Origin: Bordetella genomosp. 9
Lineage (GTDB): Bacteria > Pseudomonadota > Gammaproteobacteria > Burkholderiales > Burkholderiaceae_B
Direction of reading: 5' to 3'
Assembly: GCF_002261425.1 (NCBI RefSeq)
Contig: NZ_NEVJ01000002.1
Span: forward strand, 1,109,453 to 1,173,452
Length of the DNA stretch: 64,000 nt
Part shown: in pieces, positions 17,092 to 25,904 of the stretch
Layout: each line of letters begins with the position of its first letter
Numbering within the stretch: position 1 is the stretch's first letter
Notes under the pieces: model-generated
What the model saw: only the letters and a program-made list of their open reading frames with translations
Database searches by the model: none
What the model was told of the DNA's origin: nothing
Translations under genes and position numbers: made by a program

Positions 17092-18762
17092 GTGGCCCGC
17101 TTGATCAAACAGCTGCTCAGAAAGACCCGCGGCCTGCTGGCGCTGGCGACGCTGGCCAGCATAGGCGCGGGCGCAGCCAGCGTCCTGCTGGTCGCCCAGA
17201 TCAACATCGCCCTGACCGCGACCGCCGCCGACCGTGCCCAGCTGGCATGGCGCTTCGCCCTGACCGCCGTGCTGGTCATGGTTTTCCGCATGGTCGCGGC
17301 CTTGCTGTTCGAACGGCTCAGCCAGCGCACGCACGCCGACCTGCGCCGCCATATCGCCGAGCGGGCCGTGCATGCCGACTACGCCGCGCAGGAACGCGTG
17401 GGCGCCGATCGCCTGCAATCGGCGCTGACCGAGCACAGCGCCAACGTGGCGCAGTACTTCGTCAGCCTGCCCGCCATCCTGACCAACACCGTTATCGTCG
17501 CCGGATGCCTGGTCTACATGGCCATGCTGTCGTGGCCGGTCTTCCTGGCGGCCTTGCTGGTGGTCGGGCTGGGCTCCCTGGGATATCACCTGGCGCACCT
17601 GCGGGCCATCCGTCACCTGGAGGCCGCCTCGCGCCACCAGGACGCGCTGTTCGGCCATTTCCGCGCGATCAGCGGCGGCGCGAAGGAATTGCGGCTGAAC
17701 GCGGGCAAGCGGCAGGCCTTCCTGTCCGGCATGCTGAACGCCGCCATCGAAGCCGTGCGCCGCGCGCGCACGCGCGGCATGTCCATCTTCGTCGTATCGG
17801 CCAGCTGGAGCAGCTTCCTGATCTACGCCTTCATCGGGCTGGTGCTGTTCGTGCTGGCGGCCGGCGAGCCCGACCAGCAACGCGTCATGACGGGTTTCGC
17901 ACTGCTGTTCCTCTACATGGTGGCGCCGCTGGAAGCCTTGCTGCTGAATATCCCGCGCGCCAACCTGGCCAAGGTGGCGGCGCGCCGCATCGCCGAATTG
18001 ACGGACGACCTGGCCGCCAACGAGCCGCCCGCCATCCAGGCCGCGCCGCCCGCCGCCGCGCGCGTGGAGCTGCGCGGCGTCCTGCATCGCTACTATCACG
18101 AACAGAGCGATTACTTCTTCGCGCTGGGTCCGATCGACTTGACGCTGGCGCCGGGCGAGATCGTCTTCCTGGTCGGCGGCAACGGCAGCGGCAAGACCAC
18201 GCTGGCCAAGTTGCTGACCGGACTATACCGGCCGGAGGGCGGCCAGATCCTGTATGACGGCGTGCCGGTCGACGACGCCAGCCGCGACCGCTACCGCCAG
18301 GCCTTCACCGCCATCTTTTCCGACTTCCATCTGTTCGACCGCCTGCTGGAAGCGCCGCGGTATACGCTGGACCGCGAGGCCAATGGCTGGCTGGCCAGGC
18401 TGCACCTGCAGCACAAGGTCCAGGTGCGCGATGGCGCCTTCGACACGCGCGCGTTGTCGCAGGGGCAGCGCAAGCGCCTGGCGCTGGTGGCGGCCTATCT
18501 GGAGGACCGGCCCTTCCTGGTCTTCGACGAATGGGCGGCCGACCAGGATCCGGTGTTCAAGCGGGTGTTCTACCTGGAGCTGCTACCCGAGCTGCGGGCG
18601 CGCGGCAAGACGGTACTGGTGATCTCGCACGACGACCGCTATTTCGACGTCGGCGACCGCGTGCTGAGGATGGAAAACGGCCGCTTGTCGGAAGGTCCGC
18701 CGCCGTCACCCGCGCCGGCGGCGGCGCCGTCGGCCGATGCCCAGGCCACCGCGCCGGTGTAA
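17092..18762 (+). CDS. Siderophore export ABC transporter, fused permease/ATPase (PvdE/SyrD type)
   Basis: The 556-residue half-transporter has an N-terminal membrane domain of about six segments (about 1-290). The ATPase domain follows: Walker A VGGNGSGKTT near 362, the signature LSQGQRKRLAL near 458, Walker B FLVFDEWAADQDP and the switch His in VISHDDRYF. The pairing of SQGQRKR with FDEWAADQDP is typical of the cyclic-peptide/siderophore exporter group that includes PvdE. It should move the siderophore or its precursor across the inner membrane. Translation starts at GTG 17092, with TTG 17101 as an alternative; no ATG is available in frame. The last 124 bp overlap the convergent phosphopantetheinyl transferase gene. 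That tail (after RMENGRLSE) is low-complexity and Ala/Pro-rich. Confidence 0.92.
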   Translation: MARLIKQLLRKTRGLLALATLASIGAGAASVLLVAQINIALTATAADRAQLAWRFALTAVLVMVFRMVAALLFERLSQRTHADLRRHIAERAVHADYAAQERVGADRLQSALTEHSANVAQYFVSLPAILTNTVIVAGCLVYMAMLSWPVFLAALLVVGLGSLGYHLAHLRAIRHLEAASRHQDALFGHFRAISGGAKELRLNAGKRQAFLSGMLNAAIEAVRRARTRGMSIFVVSASWSSFLIYAFIGLVLFVLAAGEPDQQRVMTGFALLFLYMVAPLEALLLNIPRANLAKVAARRIAELTDDLAANEPPAIQAAPPAAARVELRGVLHRYYHEQSDYFFALGPIDLTLAPGEIVFLVGGNGSGKTTLAKLLTGLYRPEGGQILYDGVPVDDASRDRYRQAFTAIFSDFHLFDRLLEAPRYTLDREANGWLARLHLQHKVQVRDGAFDTRALSQGQRKRLALVAAYLEDRPFLVFDEWAADQDPVFKRVFYLELLPELRARGKTVLVISHDDRYFDVGDRVLRMENGRLSEGPPPSPAPAAAPSADAQATAPV

Positions 18763-19499
18763 GCCGCGGGCAGGGCCAGCAGCCGCAGTTCCAGCGACGA
18801 CAGCATTCGCATGTCATCCATCCGGTCATCCACGCACCGTATGTGGCGTGTGTCCCGGCGCGCGTCGGCATCGGTATCGTCGGCAAGCACCTCGATGCGC
18901 TGCAAGGCTTCCGCGATCCCCTGGCCCGTGGCCTTCAACGCGGCCTCCTTGCACACCCAGTATCGATAGAACGCGTCGCGCCTGGTCTCCGCCGCGCAGG
19001 CTTGCAGGGTCGCGCGCTCGCCCGGCGTAAGCACGATGGCCGACAGCGCCTCGACATCCACCTCCGCCCGCCGTTCCACGTCCACGCCGACCGCGCGCCG
19101 CTCCGACAGCACGATCAAGGCCAGCGCGCCGGAATGCGCCACGTTGAAATGCACGTTCGCGTCGCGCCAGATCGGCCGGCCCGCCGGTGTGTAGTCGAAG
19201 CGTATCGACGCGTCCGCGTCATCGCCCGCGAGCAACCGCTTCAAGGCCGCCCGGGTCAGCGCGAAGCGGACCTGGTCTTCATGCCGGTGGAAGCGATCCA
19301 GGCGCGCCCGTTCCGCGTCGTCCAGCAATGCCAGCACGTCCGCGGGCAGGGGCGCCCGCAGGTCCAGGTCCAGGCGCCACAGCCGCACGTCGGCCGGCCC
19401 CCGGGGGATCGCAAGGGACGTGAGAGGGGCCGGCTCCGTACCGGGCCGCCCGGGTGGTCGTTCGCTGGGCACGCCGTTCGCCGCGTCGATGATGGTCAA
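18639..19499 (-). CDS. 4'-Phosphopantetheinyl transferase, Sfp type
   Basis: The 286-residue enzyme carries the Sfp-type motifs FNVAHS (about residue 120), VGVDVE (about 141) and WVCKEAALKATGQG (about 183-196), with the Mg2+-binding Asp/Glu residues. It transfers phosphopantetheine from CoA to the carrier-domain serines and so would activate the neighbouring NRPS. The first 35 residues are Pro-rich and probably unstructured. Its 3' end overlaps the exporter gene by 124 bp on the other strand. No IS box is seen in front of it; the 72-bp gap to the MFS gene holds no clear promoter. Confidence 0.92.
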   Translation of the reverse strand: MTIIDAANGVPSERPPGRPGTEPAPLTSLAIPRGPADVRLWRLDLDLRAPLPADVLALLDDAERARLDRFHRHEDQVRFALTRAALKRLLAGDDADASIRFDYTPAGRPIWRDANVHFNVAHSGALALIVLSERRAVGVDVERRAEVDVEALSAIVLTPGERATLQACAAETRRDAFYRYWVCKEAALKATGQGIAEALQRIEVLADDTDADARRDTRHIRCVDDRMDDMRMLSSLELRLLALPAAYTGAVAWASADGAAAGAGDGGGPSDKRPFSILSTRSPTSK

Positions 19500-19571
19500 C
19501 GCGGCGATTGTAGTGCGGCGCCCGCCGCGGCGATGCGCATGGCGCCGCCGCTGAAGATGCGGACCGTGGCG

Positions 19572-20843
19572 TCAGCGCGCCAGGTATTTCCTGCGTGCGG
19601 GCTTGAGCACCGCGATCGCCAGCAGGGCCGCGAGGATATCCAGCACGATCGCGGAATAGAAGACGGGGTGCCAGCTGGCGGTCTTCTCGTGCAGCAACGC
19701 CGCCAGCGGGCCGCCCAGGATCGAGCCTATGCCCTGCGAGATATACAGCCAGCCATAGTTCGCCGTGGCGTGGCGCGTGCCGAACGTGTCCGTCAAGGTG
19801 GACGGGAACAGCGAGAAGATTTCGCCCCAGCCGAAGAACACCACGCCCGACAGCAGCACGAACAGCAGGGGATGTTCGCGCGTCGCCAGCCACACCGCCA
19901 TGGCGATGCCTTCGAGCGCGAAGGCCATGAACATGGTGTTCTCGCGCCCATAGCGATCGGACACCCAGCCGAAGAACGGCCGCGTCAATCCGTTGGTCAG
20001 GCGATCCACCGTCAGCGCCAGCGGCAGCGCCGCCATGCCGAACACGATCAGGTCGGCGACGCCGAAATCGCGCGCGAAGCTCGCCATCTGCGACGTCACC
20101 ATCAGGCCGGACGTCGACATCATGGTCATCATCGCGAACATCAGCCAGAACAATGGCTGCTTCAGCATTTCGCGCGGCGCCAGGTCGCGCGCTGAATTAC
20201 CCATGCCGCCCAGCCGCGACAGCAGCGCGGCGGCCGGCGCGTCGCCAGGCGAGCGCAAGCCTTGCGCGGCGATCACGCCGATCACCGCGAACAGGGCGCC
20301 GAAGCGCCACAAGGTGCTTTCAAGGCCGCTGTCCGCCAGGGCCCCGGCGATGGGAAAGGTCGTCAGGATCGCACCCATCCCGTATCCGGCCGCCACCATG
20401 CCGGCGGCGAAGCCGCGACGATCGGGGAACCAGCGCACCATCAGGCCGACCACGCCGACATAGACGATGCCGGTGCCCAGGCCTCCCACCACGCCATAGG
20501 TCAGGTACAGCATGCCGATGCTGCCCGCCGACGCCGCCAGGATCCAGCTGCAGCCGGACATCAGCGTACCCAGCGCGATCAGCCGGCGTGGACCGAAGCG
20601 GTCGATCAGGCTGCCCTGGAAGGGCGAAAAGAAAGTCTGCAGCACGATCAGCAGCGAGAACGTGACCTGCAGTTCGGAAAGCGGCACGCCCAGCTTGGCG
20701 GACAACGGTTTGGTGAATAGCGTCCAGACATACTGCGGACTCGAAATGGCCATCATGCAGACCAGTCCAAGCAGTAATTGGGTCCAGCGGTTGCTCAGGA
20801 TATCTTTGGAACTTCCGAGTGCGGCTTCTGCGGAAACGCTCAT
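19572..20843 (-). CDS. MFS transporter, oxalate/formate antiporter (OFA)-like
   Basis: This 423-residue inner-membrane carrier has about 12 hydrophobic segments. MFS loop motifs are visible as DRFGPRRLIALG (about residue 70) and GWVSDRYGREN (about 290). The overall pattern, including YGVVGGLGTGIVYVG and VRWFPDRRGFAAG, is that of the OFA subfamily for small carboxylates. I chose the ATG at 20843 because GGAG lies 8 bases upstream and the protein then begins near its first membrane segment; the open frame extends 89 codons further with no homology. It is the last gene of the leftward Bug-M81-DSD1-MFS set. The substrate cannot be named. Confidence 0.85.
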   Translation of the reverse strand: MSVSAEAALGSSKDILSNRWTQLLLGLVCMMAISSPQYVWTLFTKPLSAKLGVPLSELQVTFSLLIVLQTFFSPFQGSLIDRFGPRRLIALGTLMSGCSWILAASAGSIGMLYLTYGVVGGLGTGIVYVGVVGLMVRWFPDRRGFAAGMVAAGYGMGAILTTFPIAGALADSGLESTLWRFGALFAVIGVIAAQGLRSPGDAPAAALLSRLGGMGNSARDLAPREMLKQPLFWLMFAMMTMMSTSGLMVTSQMASFARDFGVADLIVFGMAALPLALTVDRLTNGLTRPFFGWVSDRYGRENTMFMAFALEGIAMAVWLATREHPLLFVLLSGVVFFGWGEIFSLFPSTLTDTFGTRHATANYGWLYISQGIGSILGGPLAALLHEKTASWHPVFYSAIVLDILAALLAIAVLKPARRKYLAR

Positions 20844-21012
20844 GGTGGGGGCTCCAGGCCGGTTGGTCTGGAGGTGATCCCATGCAAAGCCTGTGCCAGG
20901 TGCGACGCCGCGCGCTGCCCGGGCGCCGCGGGCCGCGTACGCGGTCGGCGTTCCACGGCATGGCGCGTAATGGTGCGCCCATGCCCACGCATGGTGCGCC
21001 GCCGGCCGGCGG

Positions 21013-22182
21013 CTACCAGCCCCGGAAACGCGGCCAGTGGGCGGCCACCCGGCCCGAGTCGTCCTGGATGACGTGGTAGCTGTCATGCTGCGCGCCGGTC
21101 GCGCAGGCATGATTCGGCAGTACGCGCACCATGGTTCCCAGCGGCAGGTCGGGCAGGGTGGCGGTACTGCCCGGGCGCAAGGCGAGGATGCCCTGTTCCT
21201 GGTTGGTCTCGCGCATCACCAGGTCCGGATACGGCTTGCCGTCGATATCGCAGACCACGCCGTAGTACTGGTCCACCTTCTGCTTGGCCGTCCCGCGGTC
21301 GCGCGACATCGCCATCCAGCCGGCGTCCACCAGTATCCAGCCCTTGTCTTCCTGATGGCCGATGACGGTGGTCAGGACGCTCAATGCGATGTCGTCCTGG
21401 CTGCACACGCCCAGGCCCGCCATGAACAGGTCGAAGAACACGAATACGCCGGCACGCAGTTCCGTCACGCCGCTCAGGTCGCGGCTGAACAAGGCCGTGG
21501 GCGTGGATCCCACGCTGACCACGGGGCAGGGCAGCCCGGCGTGGCGCAAGGCCTGCGCGCAGGCCACCGCGCCGCGCCTTTCCTGTTCGGCCATCGCTTC
21601 GATGGCTTGGGTGCTCGCGCAGTTGTAGGATTCGCCGGCGTGCGTCATTACGCCGCGCAGTTCCGCGCCTTCTTCATGCAAGGCGCGGCCGATCGCCAGC
21701 AGCCGATCGGTCTGGTCCGGCGCCACGCCGGCCCGGTGGCCGTCGGTATCGAGCTCGATCAGGCAGGGGATGCGCGTGCCGCTGGCTCGCGATTTCTGCG
21801 CCACGGCCTGCGCGCCTTCGACGCTGTCGACCACGATGGTCAGGTCCACGCCCTGTCGCCGCAGCGCCACGACACGATCCAGCTTGTTGGGCGCGATGCC
21901 CACGGCATACAGGATGTCGCGCACGCCGGCCTGCGCGAACTGCTCCGCTTCCTGCAGGGTGGAAACGGTGGCCGGGCCTTCCGGCGTATCCATGATGCGG
22001 CGCGCGACATCGATCGATTTCGGCGTTTTCAGATGCGGGCGCAGCTGCACGCCCAGCGCATGCGCACGTTCGCGCATGCGCCGTATGTTCGCGGTCATGA
22101 GACGCTCGTCCAGCACCAGGCTGGGCGTTTCCTGGTCCCGCAGCAGGCGGGTGGCGACCGCGTCGGTGTTCGTCAGGGTCAT
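21013..22182 (-). CDS. DSD1-family PLP enzyme (D-serine dehydratase / D-threonine aldolase-like)
   Basis: This 389-residue fold-type III PLP enzyme has the alanine-racemase-like barrel, with the PLP lysine in RPHLKTPKS (about residue 53), and the C-terminal zinc-binding motif PNHAC. Those features mark the eukaryotic-type D-serine dehydratase, D-threonine aldolase and D-threo-3-hydroxyaspartate dehydratase family. It probably acts on a D-beta-hydroxy amino acid. It starts 3 bp after the M81 peptidase stop, so the two are in one transcript. In combination with the peptidase and Bug receptor it suggests breakdown of an imported compound containing a D-hydroxy amino acid, which is inference. Confidence 0.88.
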   Translation of the reverse strand: MTLTNTDAVATRLLRDQETPSLVLDERLMTANIRRMRERAHALGVQLRPHLKTPKSIDVARRIMDTPEGPATVSTLQEAEQFAQAGVRDILYAVGIAPNKLDRVVALRRQGVDLTIVVDSVEGAQAVAQKSRASGTRIPCLIELDTDGHRAGVAPDQTDRLLAIGRALHEEGAELRGVMTHAGESYNCASTQAIEAMAEQERRGAVACAQALRHAGLPCPVVSVGSTPTALFSRDLSGVTELRAGVFVFFDLFMAGLGVCSQDDIALSVLTTVIGHQEDKGWILVDAGWMAMSRDRGTAKQKVDQYYGVVCDIDGKPYPDLVMRETNQEQGILALRPGSTATLPDLPLGTMVRVLPNHACATGAQHDSYHVIQDDSGRVAAHWPRFRGW

Positions 22183-22185
22183 CGG

Positions 22186-23733
22186 TCATGTCTCCATGGC
22201 GGGACGCATCCGCACCGCGGGCGTCCACTCGGTATCAGGGTCCAGCGGCACGACCGGCCGCGGCAGGCGGCGGAAGTCGAAGCGGGACAGTATGGGGGAG
22301 GTCAGGCCCGGCGCATCCACGCTGTAGATCCGCTCGGGCGGAAAGAATTCATCGAAGGCGGCACGGAAGTGGCCGCGCGATTTGACCACAACCGTGCGCG
22401 CCGCGCCGATGTCCAGCCCGAACATCTCGAAGAAGGTGGGCTCGTGGCATTGATGGCGGTGGGTGATGACGACGATCTGTATGCCGCCCACCGCGATCAG
22501 TGCCGAGGGTCCCAGGTCGTAGCTGCATCCGGCCAGTTGTCCGCGCCTTCCCACGCCCTTGCCGTCACGCAGCGCGACCACGGTGGCGTCGGCCTCGAAG
22601 GGATCGGAATACTTCGTGGTCTCGCTGCGATTGAAGCGCGCGCGCAAGGCCTTGCCGACGCCCGCGGCGTGCGCGTCCGCGGCCAGCTCGGGGTCGGTGA
22701 TGACGCCGGCGATCACGCCCCGCGCGTCGGCCCGGATCAGGGCCTGCAACAGATACGGCGTGTTGCCGCGCGCGCCGCCGCCCGGGTTGTCGGCCACGTC
22801 GGCCAGCAGTACCGCATCGAGCGCCGCGTCCTTGCCCACGGAGACGGACAACGCGACCGCGTCTTCCAGGGACGTCAACTGCGGAAAGAAAGCCGCGCGG
22901 TCGCCCCATGCCGGCGTCGCGAGGTCGAGCGCGAGGCGGCGCGCCAGGTCGGCATCGCCGCGCGTCGTGACCAGCACCGTCAAGCCGTTCTTCGGCGTAT
23001 CGCCGTAGGCGAAACCGCCCACCGCGGAAATATTGACGATGCGATCGTCGTCCAGCGCTTCCGCTTTCTGGATCATGTCGGCGTAAGGCCCCGTGCCGGG
23101 CGCGGTCAGCAGCTGCGTGGGCGGCGCGCACACGGGCATGCGCACATGCGCCACCCGCACGCGCAGGCCGGCCGCCAGCTCGCGCAGCACGTCGGCGGCT
23201 TCGGCGCCGCGTTCGGCCATATCGACGTGCGGGTTGCGGCGATAGGAAATCAGCGTGTCGACCTGATCGACCATGCGGTCGGAGACATTGGCATGCAGGT
23301 CGACCGTCGCGACGATGGGAATGGCGGGGCCGACGATGCGGCGCACGGTTTCGAAGACCAGGCCGTCGGGGTCGTCTTCTTCCGTCGTGATGGCCGCGCC
23401 GTGCTCGCAGATGTACACGGCGTCCACGGGCAGGGCGGCGCGCAGCCGGGTCTCGAACTGCGCCAGCGTATCGGCGAAAAAGGCGTGTTCCACCGGGCCG
23501 CCGGATTCGGCGTTGGCGAACAGGATGGGCACCGGCGTCCAGTCGCCCGCCGCGTCCATGCGGCGCACGAAGGCGGGGATCTCCGGCGTCATGCGCGGCG
23601 CGGGACTGCGCGCGTCGCGCAGCAGCGCATCGCCGGCCAGGTAGGCGCGCGACACGAAGTCCTCGCGCGTGGACACCGGCGCATAGCGGTTCGACTCGAT
23701 GGCGAAGCCCAGCAGGGCGATGCGTAGCGGCAT
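22186..23733 (-). CDS. M81 family metallopeptidase, MlrC-like
   Basis: The 515-residue protein has the M81/DUF1485 pattern: an N-terminal ESNRYAPVSTREDF, the region YICEHGAAITTEEDDPDG (about residue 109), and DLHANVSDRM with putative zinc ligands near 142. MlrC of Sphingomonas takes part in the last step of microcystin breakdown, but many homologues sit in uncharacterised catabolic operons with Bug proteins, as here. No signal peptide is seen. It lies 7 bp after the Bug gene and 3 bp before the DSD1-type gene. Confidence 0.88.
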   Translation of the reverse strand: MPLRIALLGFAIESNRYAPVSTREDFVSRAYLAGDALLRDARSPAPRMTPEIPAFVRRMDAAGDWTPVPILFANAESGGPVEHAFFADTLAQFETRLRAALPVDAVYICEHGAAITTEEDDPDGLVFETVRRIVGPAIPIVATVDLHANVSDRMVDQVDTLISYRRNPHVDMAERGAEAADVLRELAAGLRVRVAHVRMPVCAPPTQLLTAPGTGPYADMIQKAEALDDDRIVNISAVGGFAYGDTPKNGLTVLVTTRGDADLARRLALDLATPAWGDRAAFFPQLTSLEDAVALSVSVGKDAALDAVLLADVADNPGGGARGNTPYLLQALIRADARGVIAGVITDPELAADAHAAGVGKALRARFNRSETTKYSDPFEADATVVALRDGKGVGRRGQLAGCSYDLGPSALIAVGGIQIVVITHRHQCHEPTFFEMFGLDIGAARTVVVKSRGHFRAAFDEFFPPERIYSVDAPGLTSPILSRFDFRRLPRPVVPLDPDTEWTPAVRMRPAMET

Positions 23734-23740
23734 GGCGGCG

Positions 23741-24727
23741 TCAATCCTGTTTTTCGATATGGGCGGCGGTGATCAGGTCGCCCCACTTGCGCTGCTCCGC
23801 GGCGATGAAGCGGGCGAAGTCCGCCGGCGTCCCCGGCGTGCCGGGCGACGCGCTGGCATTGGCCAGATCCTGCTTCAGCGTATCGCTGACCAATACCTTC
23901 TGCAGCGACTGCGACAGGCGATCGATGATGGGTTGCGGCGTGCCGGCGGGAAACACCAGCCCGCCCCATGACACGTTCTCATAGCCCTTCAGGCCCAGCT
24001 CGTCCAGCGTCGGCATGTCGGGAAACAGCGGCACGCGCTGTTTACTGGTGATCGCCAGCGCGCGCAGCTTGCCGCTCTTCACCAGCGGGTATGCCACGGA
24101 CGCGTTGGTGAACGTGTAGTCCAGGCGGCCGCCGGCCAGATCGGACAGCGAAGCGGGGTCGCCGTTGTAGGGGATGAACATCACGTCGACGCCGGCCATC
24201 TGCTTGAACAGTTCACCCGCCATCTGGCCGCTGCTGCCGATGCCGGCGGCGCCATAGGAAAGCTTGCCGGGTTCGCGCCTGGCCTGGGCGATCAGGTCGT
24301 CCACGCTGCGGATGGGCGAATCGCCGCGCACAACCAGCAGGTTGTAGACGGCGAACATCTGGCCCACCGGCGCGAAATCCTTGGCCGCGTCGTAGGGCAG
24401 CTTGTTGAACAGCGCGGGATTGACCGCCAGCGTATTGATGTTCCCGTAGCCCAGCGTGTAGCCGTCGGGCGCGGCGCGCTTGACCTGGCTCATGCCGATG
24501 TTCCCCGCGGCGCCGGGCCGGTTCTCGATCACGAAGTTGGCGCCGGTATCCTCGGCCACGTGCTTGAGCACGATGCGGCTGAGCACGTCGGCCGAGCCGC
24601 CCGCCGCCGACGCGACGATCACCGTCACGGGCCGCTTCGGCCAATCCGTATCGGCGGCATGGGCCGCGGAAGCCAGCGCGCCGCTGGCGAGCAGCGCGGA
24701 CAGGGCATGGGCAAGGGTACGTCGCAT
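23741..24727 (-). CDS. Bug-family (TctC) periplasmic solute-binding protein
   Basis: The 328-residue protein has a signal peptide (cleavage near SAAHAADTDWP) and the TctC/Bug pattern: WPKRPVTVIVASAAGGSADVLSR, ENRPGAAGNIG, PDGYTLGYG and FIPYNGDPASLSDLAGG. Bug proteins bind small carboxylates or related ligands for tripartite tricarboxylate transporters. No TctA/TctB membrane genes occur anywhere in the window, so this is an orphan receptor. First gene of the leftward operon, divergent from the LysR gene. Confidence 0.92.
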   Translation of the reverse strand: MRRTLAHALSALLASGALASAAHAADTDWPKRPVTVIVASAAGGSADVLSRIVLKHVAEDTGANFVIENRPGAAGNIGMSQVKRAAPDGYTLGYGNINTLAVNPALFNKLPYDAAKDFAPVGQMFAVYNLLVVRGDSPIRSVDDLIAQARREPGKLSYGAAGIGSSGQMAGELFKQMAGVDVMFIPYNGDPASLSDLAGGRLDYTFTNASVAYPLVKSGKLRALAITSKQRVPLFPDMPTLDELGLKGYENVSWGGLVFPAGTPQPIIDRLSQSLQKVLVSDTLKQDLANASASPGTPGTPADFARFIAAEQRKWGDLITAAHIEKQD

Positions 24728-24871
24728 AGGAGCTCCGGTCGGGAACGAGGCCGCTCTGGGCGTGTGGCCCGGGGCATCGGCGCCCGGCCGCCAGCGGCAA
24801 TGAGGTAAATCACGAGTGCCGCGAGTATGAACAGCGCGCTAAAGTCCAAGGTTAAGCGGCGCCGCAATCCC

Positions 24872-24883
24872 GGCTTAAGCCGC
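24872..24883. promoter_or_regulatory. Perfect 12-bp palindrome in the LysR/operon divergent region
   Basis: CGGCTTAAGCCG is its own reverse complement. It lies between the leftward operon and the lysR-type gene, just before the preferred start at 24890, and another TTAAGCGG element lies about 20 bp to the left. A LysR operator is a reasonable guess, but the T-N11-A pattern was not confirmed. Confidence 0.35.
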
Positions 24884-24889
24884 AACTTA

Positions 24890-25813
24890 ATGGAGCAAGG
24901 GGTGATCTCCAGCGAGGATCTGCAGTTCTTCCTGACGGTGGCGGCCGCCCGCTCGCTGGCCGAGGCGGCGCGCACGCTCAACGTGACGCCGCCCGCCGTC
25001 ACCCAGCGGCTGGCCGGCCTGGAGAAGCGCCTGGGCGCGCGCTTGATCGAGCGGACCGGCCGGCATACCGCGCTGACCGACGAGGGCGACCTCCTGGTGG
25101 CGCGCGGACGCCGCATCTGCGCCGAACTCGGCCTGCTGGCCGACGACCTGGGCAGCCGCCGCCGCGTCATCGCCGGGCATCTGCGCGTCCTGGCGCCGCT
25201 GGGCTTCGGCCATCGCTACGTCGCCCCCGCGGTCGCGCGCGTGCGCCGCGACCACCCGGAGGTCACCGCCACGCTGACCTGTTCGGACCGGCCCGGCCGT
25301 TTCGCCGAGGACAGCTGGGACGTCACGGTCCACATCGGTGAACTGCGCGACTCCAGCCTGATCATGCAGCGCATCGCCTCCAACCGGCGCATCCTGTGCG
25401 CCGCGCCGTCCTACCTGCGCCGCCACGCCGCGCCCATGCGGCCGCAGGACCTGCGGGCCCACGAATGCATCGCCCTGCGGGAGAACGACGAGGACGTCAC
25501 CCTGTGGCGTTTCGCCGGCCCGCGCGGGGAAGTCGCCAACGTGCGGATCGCGCCCGTCCTGGCCTGCACGGAAGGCGCCGTGGTGCACGACTGGGCGGTG
25601 GCCGGCATGGGCATCATGGTCCGCTCCGAATGGGACGTCGCCGCCGACCTGGCCGCCGGCCGCCTGGTGGCGCTGTTGCCCGAGTGGCGCCTGCCCGATG
25701 CCGACGTCATCGCGCTCCTGCCTTCGCGCGAGGCGCGCTCGGCGCGGACCTCGCATTTCCTGGAATGCCTGCGGGCCGAAGTGGATGCGCATCCCTGGAG
25801 TCCGCCTGGCTGA
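24890..25813 (+). CDS. LysR-family transcriptional regulator
   Basis: The protein has an N-terminal winged helix-turn-helix (LQFFLTVAAARSLAEAARTLNVTPPAVTQRLAGLEKRLG) and a LysR substrate-binding domain (about 90-300, with GHLRVLAPLGFGHRYVAPAVARV). The start is uncertain. An ATG at 24827 would add 21 residues, the ATG at 24890 gives 307 residues, and a GTG at 24902 has GGAG six bases before it. I prefer 24890 or 24902 because LysR proteins begin right before the HTH. It is divergent from the Bug-M81-DSD1-MFS operon and probably controls it. Its stop codon overlaps the PHO box of the next gene. Confidence 0.88.
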   Translation: MEQGVISSEDLQFFLTVAAARSLAEAARTLNVTPPAVTQRLAGLEKRLGARLIERTGRHTALTDEGDLLVARGRRICAELGLLADDLGSRRRVIAGHLRVLAPLGFGHRYVAPAVARVRRDHPEVTATLTCSDRPGRFAEDSWDVTVHIGELRDSSLIMQRIASNRRILCAAPSYLRRHAAPMRPQDLRAHECIALRENDEDVTLWRFAGPRGEVANVRIAPVLACTEGAVVHDWAVAGMGIMVRSEWDVAADLAAGRLVALLPEWRLPDADVIALLPSREARSARTSHFLECLRAEVDAHPWSPPG

Positions 25814-25827
25814 CAACAAGCTGTCAA
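25810..25827 (+). promoter_or_regulatory. PHO box upstream of the PhoX gene
   Basis: Two 7-bp direct repeats, CTGACAA and CTGTCAA, are separated by 4 bp (CAAG), giving the 11-bp period of PhoB binding sites. The box overlaps the LysR stop codon (25811-25813) and ends 77 bp before the phoX start. Confidence 0.6.
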
Positions 25828-25904
25828 ACTCCGCGCGCACCATGTGGCGATCCGCGCGCGTGGCGTACACCCGCGCATGCCCATGACCATTCAGGAGAGC
25901 CCAG

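Noticed and set aside
21037..23727. An 896-codon plus-strand frame across the DSD1 and M81 genes
   Set aside because: Shadow of two clear enzyme genes on the minus strand.
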